NCBI RefSeq assembly: GCF_009709575.1
Contig: NZ_WIXO01000001.1
Location: forward strand, 3,784,001-3,848,000
DNA: 64,000 nucleotides
DNA from: Streptomyces taklimakanensis
Lineage (GTDB): Bacteria; Actinomycetota; Actinomycetes; Streptomycetales; Streptomycetaceae
Direction of reading: 5' to 3'
The position numbers and the translations under genes are program-made. How positions within the stretch are numbered: position 1 is the stretch's first letter; the number at the start of each line of letters is the position of its first letter. Positions 59,575 through 64,000 of the stretch are shown here, piece after piece. The notes under the pieces were generated by a model, which saw only the letters and a list, made by a program, of their open reading frames with translations, searched no databases and was not told the DNA's origin.

Positions 59575-60909
59575 GTGGTGACCAGTACAAAACGTCGGGA
59601 CGACCGGCGCACCTACGTCATCGACACCAGCGTCCTGCTCGCCGATCCGACGGCCATGACCCGCTTCGACGAGCACGAGGTCGTGCTCCCGGTGGTCGTG
59701 GTCACGGAGTTGGAGGCCAAGCGACACCATCCGGAGCTGGGCTACTTCGCCCGTCAGGCACTGAGACGGTTGGACGAGTACCGCGTACTGCACGGACGGC
59801 TGGACGCGCCGATCCCGATCGGCGAGCTGGGCGGCACGCTCAGGGTCGAGCTCAACCACTCCGATCCCGCCGTCCTGCCCTCCACCATGCGCGGCGACCA
59901 CGGCAGGCCGATCGACAACGACTCCCGCATCCTGGCGGTGGCCAGGAACCTCCAGGCCGAGGGGCATGACGTCACGGTCGTCTCCAAGGACCTGCCGCTG
60001 CGCATCAAGGCGTCGTCCGTCGGGCTGCTGGCCGAGGAGTACCGGGCCGAGCTGGCGGTCACCGGGTCCGGCTGGACGGGGATGACCGAGCTGACCCTGG
60101 CCGGCGAGGACGTGGACGAGCTGTTCGCCGCCGAGAGCGTGTACGTGCCCGAGGCCGCCAAGCTGCCGGTGCACACCGGCCTCGTGATCCAGTCGGAACG
60201 GGGCAGGGCGCTGGGGCGGGTGACGCCCGAGGGGCGGATCGGACTCGTGCGCGGGGACCGCGAGGCGTTCGGCATCCACGGCCGCAGCGCCGAGCAGCGC
60301 ATAGCCCTGGACCTGTTGCTGGACCCGGAGGTCGGGATCGTCTCCATGGGCGGACGGGCCGGTACCGGAAAGTCGGCGCTGGCGCTGTGCGCGGGGCTGG
60401 AGGCGGTGCTGGAGCGGCGGCAGCACCGCAAAGTGATGGTGTTCCGGCCGCTGTACGCGGTCGGCGGCCAGGACCTGGGATATCTGCCGGGAACCGCCGA
60501 CGAGAAGATGAACCCCTGGGCACAGGCGGTCTTCGACACACTCTCGGCGGTGACGACGCGTGAGGTGATCGAGGAGGTCGTGGCCCGCGGCATGCTGGAG
60601 GTGCTGCCGCTCACCCACATCCGCGGCCGCTCCCTGCACGACGCCTTCGTGATCGTCGACGAGGCCCAGTCGCTGGAGCGGAACGTCCTGCTGACGGTGT
60701 TGTCGAGGATCGGGCAGAACTCGCGGGTCGTCCTCACCCACGACGTCGCCCAGCGCGACAACCTGCGGGTGGGGCGGTACGACGGAGTGGCCGCGGTGGT
60801 GGAGAGGCTCAAGGGCCACCCGTTGTTCGCGCACATCACCCTCACCCGCTCCGAACGGTCGCCGATCGCGGCGCTGGTGACCGAAATGCTGGAGGAGGGC
60901 CGGATTTAA
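59575..60909 (+). CDS. PIN-domain PhoH-like ATPase (PhoH2/YlaK type)
   Basis: 444 residues. The N-terminal PIN ribonuclease domain (about 12-150) has acidic residues D17 ([11 protein letters not shown]), E45 (VVTELEAKR), D116 (IDNDSRIL) and D139 (VSKDLPLR). The PhoH ATPase (about 240-440) has Walker [14 protein letters not shown] (K266), [14 protein letters not shown] as Walker B and [14 protein letters not shown]. PhoH2 proteins unwind and cut RNA and in some species are toxins. GTG 59575 or 59578 fits the start. No small antitoxin gene (phoAT type) is visible upstream. Confidence 0.93.
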   Translation: MVTSTKRRDDRRTYVIDTSVLLADPTAMTRFDEHEVVLPVVVVTELEAKRHHPELGYFARQALRRLDEYRVLHGRLDAPIPIGELGGTLRVELNHSDPAVLPSTMRGDHGRPIDNDSRILAVARNLQAEGHDVTVVSKDLPLRIKASSVGLLAEEYRAELAVTGSGWTGMTELTLAGEDVDELFAAESVYVPEAAKLPVHTGLVIQSERGRALGRVTPEGRIGLVRGDREAFGIHGRSAEQRIALDLLLDPEVGIVSMGGRAGTGKSALALCAGLEAVLERRQHRKVMVFRPLYAVGGQDLGYLPGTADEKMNPWAQAVFDTLSAVTTREVIEEVVARGMLEVLPLTHIRGRSLHDAFVIVDEAQSLERNVLLTVLSRIGQNSRVVLTHDVAQRDNLRVGRYDGVAAVVERLKGHPLFAHITLTRSERSPIAALVTEMLEEGRI

Positions 60910-60924
60910 ACCGGTTGACGGACG

Positions 60925-60964
60925 ACCTCGCGCGGTGAAGCGCAGCAGCCTAGCCGTGCGAGGT
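60925..60964 (+). terminator. hairpin after the PhoH gene
   Basis: 11-base arms (60925-60935 and 60954-60964) with one mismatch and an 18-base loop, 16 bases past the stop. Confidence 0.5.
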
Positions 60965-61294
60965 CATTCGCGCGCCCTTTTCCTTTTGATCGAATCCCCA
61001 AACGCGGTGTGAGCTTTCCCACGTGTCACGGAATTGCATCAGTCGATCCGGTTCCGGCAGGGTGTGGTTCCTGTCAGGCCCCGCATACGGCACACCCGCA
61101 CCATCCGCACCAACCGGCGCGGTCCACAAGTCAACAGCAGCGCGCCGTATGCCGCCCGAAGTACCACGCGGACCCTCCGGACGGGAGGGGCCGACCGGGC
61201 CAGTGCCTCCCGTGACCAGTGCGAGGGAGGCCCGTGTCAGGGGCACGATTGCGCCCGCGGGGTCACCTGAGCGGGCATTGTGGAAGGAAACCGT
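60965..61294 (+). other. 330-base leader/promoter region of the lytic transglycosylase gene
   Basis: An AT-richer patch near 60970-61030 (TTTTCCTTTTGATCG, then GAATTGCATCAG) is the likely promoter zone. The remaining 250 bases could be a long leader. I looked for the c-di-AMP (ydaO) aptamer, often found before cell-wall hydrolase genes in actinobacteria, but saw no convincing match. Confidence 0.35.
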
Positions 61295-61990
61295 GTGACT
61301 CGGATCTCGGTCCGGGGGTTCGCAGTGGCGTCCGCCACCGCGGTCACCACCGTCGGTGCCGTCGTCGGTGTGGCCTCGGGAGGTGAGCAGGGCACGACCG
61401 AACCGGTCGAGGCCACTGCCGCCGACGCGACGCTTCTAGCGGAGATCCCAGAAGGCCAGCAGGCCCAGGCCGCTTCCCTCACACAGCAGGCGGACAACGC
61501 CGCCGTCGCCGCGGACGCCGCGGCGAAGAAGGCCGCCGAGGAGGCCGCTCGCAAGCAGGCCGCCGAGGAGGCCAAGGCCAAGAGGGAGGCGGCCGAGAAG
61601 GCCGCCAAGGCCGCTCAGGAGGCGAAGGAGCGCGAGGCCCGGCAGCAGGCCGCCAGCCGTTCCGCCGAGCGCGCCGACTTCGGGGTGCAGAGCTCCTACA
61701 CCGTCGCCGAGGTCAAGGCGATGGCCCAACAGATCGTGGGCGCCGGTCAGTTCCAGTGCTTCTCCAACATCGTGGAGCGTGAGAGCGGTTGGAACTACCG
61801 GGCGGAGAACCCCTCCTCGGGCGCGTACGGACTCGTCCAGGCCCTGCCCGCGTCGAAGATGTCCTCGGTGGGAGCCGACTGGCGGACCAACCCCGCCACC
61901 CAGATCAAGTGGGGCCTGAACTACATGAACGACAGGTACGGCAGCCCCTGCGGCGCCTGGGAGTACTGGCAGGCCAACCACTGGTACTGA
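61295..61990 (+). CDS. secreted lytic transglycosylase-like protein with coiled coil
   Basis: 231 residues from GTG 61295, with GGAAGGA six bases upstream. Signal peptide (about 1-28, RISVRGFAVASATAVTTVGAVVG) then a region rich in Ala, Lys and Glu (about 60-120, AAKKAAEEAARKQAAEEAKAK), a long single coiled coil. The C-terminal SLT-like domain (about 135-231) has ERESGWNYRAENPSSGAYGLVQALPASKM with the catalytic Glu163 in ESGW and ATQIKWGLNYMNDRYGSPCGAWEYWQANHWY. It should cut peptidoglycan. Two cysteines (QFQCFSN, SPCGAW) may form a disulfide. It resembles Streptomyces transglycosylases annotated under RpfB- or MltE-like names. Confidence 0.88.
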   Translation: MTRISVRGFAVASATAVTTVGAVVGVASGGEQGTTEPVEATAADATLLAEIPEGQQAQAASLTQQADNAAVAADAAAKKAAEEAARKQAAEEAKAKREAAEKAAKAAQEAKEREARQQAASRSAERADFGVQSSYTVAEVKAMAQQIVGAGQFQCFSNIVERESGWNYRAENPSSGAYGLVQALPASKMSSVGADWRTNPATQIKWGLNYMNDRYGSPCGAWEYWQANHWY

Positions 61991-62008
61991 GCCGCCGGTG
62001 AGACCGGG

Positions 62009-62036
62009 AACCCCCCACCCCGCGGGTGGGGGGTTT
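62009..62036 (+). terminator. intrinsic terminator after the transglycosylase gene
   Basis: Perfect 12-base arms (62009-62020 and 62024-62035) with a 3-base loop and a TTT end, 18 bases past the stop; one of few hairpins here with a T-run. Confidence 0.85.
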
Positions 62037-62179
62037 GGCGTGCCGCCGAAGAAGCAACCCTTTACCCCGGTACCGTCGTCCCCCGATGGGACGACCGGTG
62101 TGGTGCGCGCCGCACCGGACCGGGCCGGCCATACTGGGCACGGCCGGCAAACAGGACACAGGGGGGCGAAGGAAGCGGC

Positions 62180-63526
62180 ATGTCGAGGCTTCGGATTCTG
62201 AGGGAAGGTGTGTCGCGTGCGGCCGCCCGGTTGACCGAGCGACGGGCGCGTGCCGCGGAGGAGATCGACGACCTCGGGCCGGCCGTGCCGCCCGGGCCTC
62301 CGGTGCCTCCGGCCCCGGCCGACCCGGCCGGAGGCACCGGAGGCACCGGAGGCCCGCCCCCGCCCGCGACCATGGTGCCGTGGGGGGTCCGGGTGGCCGC
62401 CGAGGTGGGCTGGCGCCTGCTGATCCTGGCCGGTGTCGTCTATGTGCTCATCAAGGTGATCAGCGCGATCAGTCTGGTCGTCCTGGCCTTCACCGTCGGC
62501 CTGTTGCTCACCGCGCTGCTCCAGCCGACGGTCGTCCGGTTGAGGAGGTTGGGGATAGGGCGCGGTCTGGCCACCACGATCACGTTCGTCACCGGTGTGG
62601 CGATGCTGGGCCTGGTGGGGTGGTTCGCCGTCTGGCAGGTGATGGAGAACCTCGACGACCTCACCAGGCAGGTCCAGGACGGCATCGAGGAGTTGAAGAC
62701 CTGGCTCCTCAACAGCCCCTTCCATGTCACCGAGGAGCAGATCAACAACATCGCCGACGGTCTGAACGACTGGATCGGCAGCAACAGTCAGGAGATCACC
62801 AGCGCGGGCCTGCAGGGCGTGACGGTGGTGGTGGAGTTCCTCTCCGGCGCGGTACTGGCCCTGTTCGTGACGATCTTCCTCCTCTACGACGGCCGGCGGG
62901 TGTGGAACTGGACGCTGAACTTCGTGCCCCTGACGGCGCGTGACGCGATCGCGGGTGCCGGGCCGAGGGCCTGGCTGACGCTCACCGGCTATGTGCGCGG
63001 CACGGTGATCGTGGCGCTCATCGACGCGGTCTTCATCGGCATCGGCATCTACTTCCTGGACGTCCCGATGGCCGTGCCGCTGGCCGTGTTCATCTTCCTG
63101 TTCTCCTTCATCCCGATCGTCGGCGCCTTCGCCTCCGGGACGCTGGCGGTCATCGTCGCGTTCGTGGCCAACGGCGTGGTCTCCGCCCTGCTCGTCCTCG
63201 CGGTCGTCCTGGCCGTGCAGCAGTTGGAGGGGCATGTGCTCCAGCCGTTCATCCTCGGCCGACTGGTGCAGGTGCACCCGCTGGGCGTGGTGCTGGCGGT
63301 GACCGGCGGCAGCCTGCTGGCGGGCATCCCCGGCGCGGTGACGGCGGTGCCGGTGGTGGCGGTGCTCAACACCGTGGTCTCCTACCTGAAGGCGTACGCG
63401 AGGGAGAACGCGCTGCACGGCGGGGTCAAGCCTCCCGGCGCCACCGCCGTGCCGGCGACCGGGTCGGGGCCGTCCGGGCAGGAGCGTCCGACCCCGGGGA
63501 ACGGGGGGCCCGGAAGCCGTCCGTAG
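62180..63526 (+). CDS. AI-2E family (PerM-like) transport protein
   Basis: 448 residues from ATG 62180. A soluble N-terminus with a Pro/Gly-rich stretch (about 33-62, PPGPPVPPAPADPAGGTGG; a GGAGGCACC repeat in DNA) precedes eight transmembrane helices in the AI-2E pattern: two N-terminal helices (WRLLILAGVVYVLIKVISAISLVVLAFTVG), the cytoplasmic or external region MENLDDLTRQVQDGIEEL, a middle pair (LSGAVLALFVTIFLLYDG), GYVRGTVIVALIDAVFIGIG, FIPIVGAFASG, QQLEGHVLQPFILGR and the final VHPLGVVLAVTGGSLLAGIPGAV. Substrate unknown: family members range from TqsA to sodium/proton antiporters. A hairpin follows. Confidence 0.92.
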   Translation: MSRLRILREGVSRAAARLTERRARAAEEIDDLGPAVPPGPPVPPAPADPAGGTGGTGGPPPPATMVPWGVRVAAEVGWRLLILAGVVYVLIKVISAISLVVLAFTVGLLLTALLQPTVVRLRRLGIGRGLATTITFVTGVAMLGLVGWFAVWQVMENLDDLTRQVQDGIEELKTWLLNSPFHVTEEQINNIADGLNDWIGSNSQEITSAGLQGVTVVVEFLSGAVLALFVTIFLLYDGRRVWNWTLNFVPLTARDAIAGAGPRAWLTLTGYVRGTVIVALIDAVFIGIGIYFLDVPMAVPLAVFIFLFSFIPIVGAFASGTLAVIVAFVANGVVSALLVLAVVLAVQQLEGHVLQPFILGRLVQVHPLGVVLAVTGGSLLAGIPGAVTAVPVVAVLNTVVSYLKAYARENALHGGVKPPGATAVPATGSGPSGQERPTPGNGGPGSRP

Positions 63527-63588
63527 GGCCGGGGCGGTGGGCGTCCGCCGCTCCTCGTCGCTCCCGGGTCCCGCTTCCGGATCCCGAT

Positions 63589-63620
63589 CTCGGGGCCTCG
63601 CCGCCCGGCGGGGCCCCGAG
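63589..63620 (+). terminator. hairpin after the AI-2E gene
   Basis: 9-base arms (63589-63597 and 63612-63620) with an inner CCGCC/GGCGG dyad in the loop. Confidence 0.6.
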
Positions 63621-63678
63621 GCCTTTCCGGCGGCCGCCGGGCCCGGCCGGGCGGGGATGGCGCGGCGAGGACCGTCGC

Positions 63679-63702
63679 GATAAAGTGCTATCACTTTGAT
63701 AG
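63679..63702 (+). promoter_or_regulatory. overlapping palindromes with three GATA/TATC boxes upstream of the SPFH gene
   Basis: In an AT-rich patch, AAAGTG-CTAT-CACTTT (63682-63697) and CTATCA-CTT-TGATAG (63688-63702) are both perfect inverted repeats sharing bases. They give GATA (63679-63682), TATC (63689-63692) and GATA (63698-63701) boxes at regular steps of about 10 bases. Likely a multi-dimer operator, 29 bases before the ATG at 63731. Confidence 0.6.
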
Positions 63703-63730
63703 AAGATCGACGAGGAAACGGGGGACCGCC

Positions 63731-64000
63731 ATGTCCGACGACACCACACCCGCCGCCCGGGAGCTTCCCGCGATGCCCAGGCCACGCGTCTCGGAGAAGC
63801 CCGCCCACTCCGTCCCCGGCGTGCTCGCCCTGCTGCTCGGTCTGGCCGGTCTGCTGGTCGGCGCCGGGAGCGCCATCGGCGGGGCCGGGCTCGCCTCCGG
63901 GGGATCGGGCGGTGTGGGGGCGGTCCTGATCGTGCTCGGAGTGCTCCTGGTGATCGGCTCGGTCTTCGCGATGGCCGGACTCAACATGGTCGCGCCGGGC
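63731..64000 (+). CDS. SPFH/band 7 domain protein, N-terminal part only
   Basis: 90 residues are visible: a polar, Pro-rich head (MSDDTTPAARELPAMPRPRVSEKPAH), two hydrophobic helices (GVLALLLGLAGLLVGAGSAIGG, then VGAVLIVLGVLLVIGSVFAMAG) and the start of the band-7 domain, GLNMVAPG. The next residues lie outside. This resembles Streptomyces SPFH-domain proteins (flotillin/stomatin-like) that make membrane microdomains. ATG 63731 is close to GAGGAAACGGGGGACC. Upstream lies an unusual palindromic operator. Confidence 0.75.
   Translation, partial: MSDDTTPAARELPAMPRPRVSEKPAHSVPGVLALLLGLAGLLVGAGSAIGGAGLASGGSGGVGAVLIVLGVLLVIGSVFAMAGLNMVAPG

Noticed and set aside
60965..61294. c-di-AMP (ydaO) riboswitch before the lytic transglycosylase gene
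   Set aside because: The leader is long enough and context is suitable, but the conserved blocks I remember are not visible.

Overview
The window reads as a chromosomal core segment of a Streptomyces or close relative. GC is very high, GTG starts are common with a few TTG starts, and mycothiol metabolism (Mca) is present. LAXTG-type sortase substrates, long perfect hairpin terminators and a DasR-like operator at a chitinase also fit. From memory, the left half (Maf, acyl-CoA carboxylase genes, birA, adenylate cyclase, enoyl-CoA hydratase, GGDEF protein, hutH, L,D-transpeptidase, then msrA, metB, mca, greA, ilvA, pckG) resembles the S. coelicolor SCO492x-SCO498x region. I could not align it. 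I see no tRNA, rRNA, insertion sequence, prophage or CRISPR array.

Layout. 1-3731: carboxylase block on the minus strand (Maf-like NTP pyrophosphatase, a tiny membrane protein, accE, the beta subunit) and divergent biotin ligase birA, with a 16-bp dyad between them. 3808-7300: class III adenylate cyclase, enoyl-CoA hydratase and a GAF-GGDEF protein. 7401-11034: hutH (probably leaderless), a convergent LAXTG surface protein and a lipoprotein L,D-transpeptidase. 11260-19121: large secreted S8 protease, PfpI protein, DUF1330 protein, msrA, a membrane-anchored unknown and metB. 19373-24637: small secreted protein, fused SecDF, mycothiol conjugate amidase with a small membrane partner, DUF4307 protein and greA. 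24831-33168: DrrAB-type ABC transporter, ilvA, MarR regulator, YyaL-type protein, alaA-like aminotransferase and a small unknown gene with an elaborate leader. 33337-36267: GTP-dependent PEP carboxykinase and a HlyIII/PAQR membrane protein with a His-rich repeat. 36264-43239: a divergent D-amino-acid cluster (N-acyl-D-amino-acid deacylase, D-serine-dehydratase-like deaminase; PfkB kinase, IclR regulator, RidA) followed by a non-canonical Nramp-like transporter. 43345-45120: GH18 chitinase with a DasR-like site. 45513-56878: a Tad/Flp pilus locus. 57086-64000: aldo/keto reductase, cis-prenyltransferase, PIN-PhoH protein, lytic transglycosylase-like protein, AI-2E family permease and the start of an SPFH protein.

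How parts work together. The carboxylase subunits, epsilon peptide and biotin ligase would make and biotinylate short-chain acyl-CoA carboxylase. In the D-amino-acid cluster a deacylase frees D-amino acids, a PLP deaminase can make reactive enamines, and RidA would hydrolyse them. The Tad locus has the ATPase (TadA), two platform proteins (TadB/C), TadZ, CpaB, Flp pilin, two TadE-like and one TadG-like pseudopilins and a prepilin peptidase. An OmpA-like protein and a lipoprotein follow the pilin genes, which is notable in a cell with no outer membrane. The best leads for something undescribed are the regulatory architecture at 32690-32734 and at 35383-35413, the Nramp-like protein lacking both metal motifs, the Tad-locus accessory genes, and the GATA-box operator in front of the SPFH gene.
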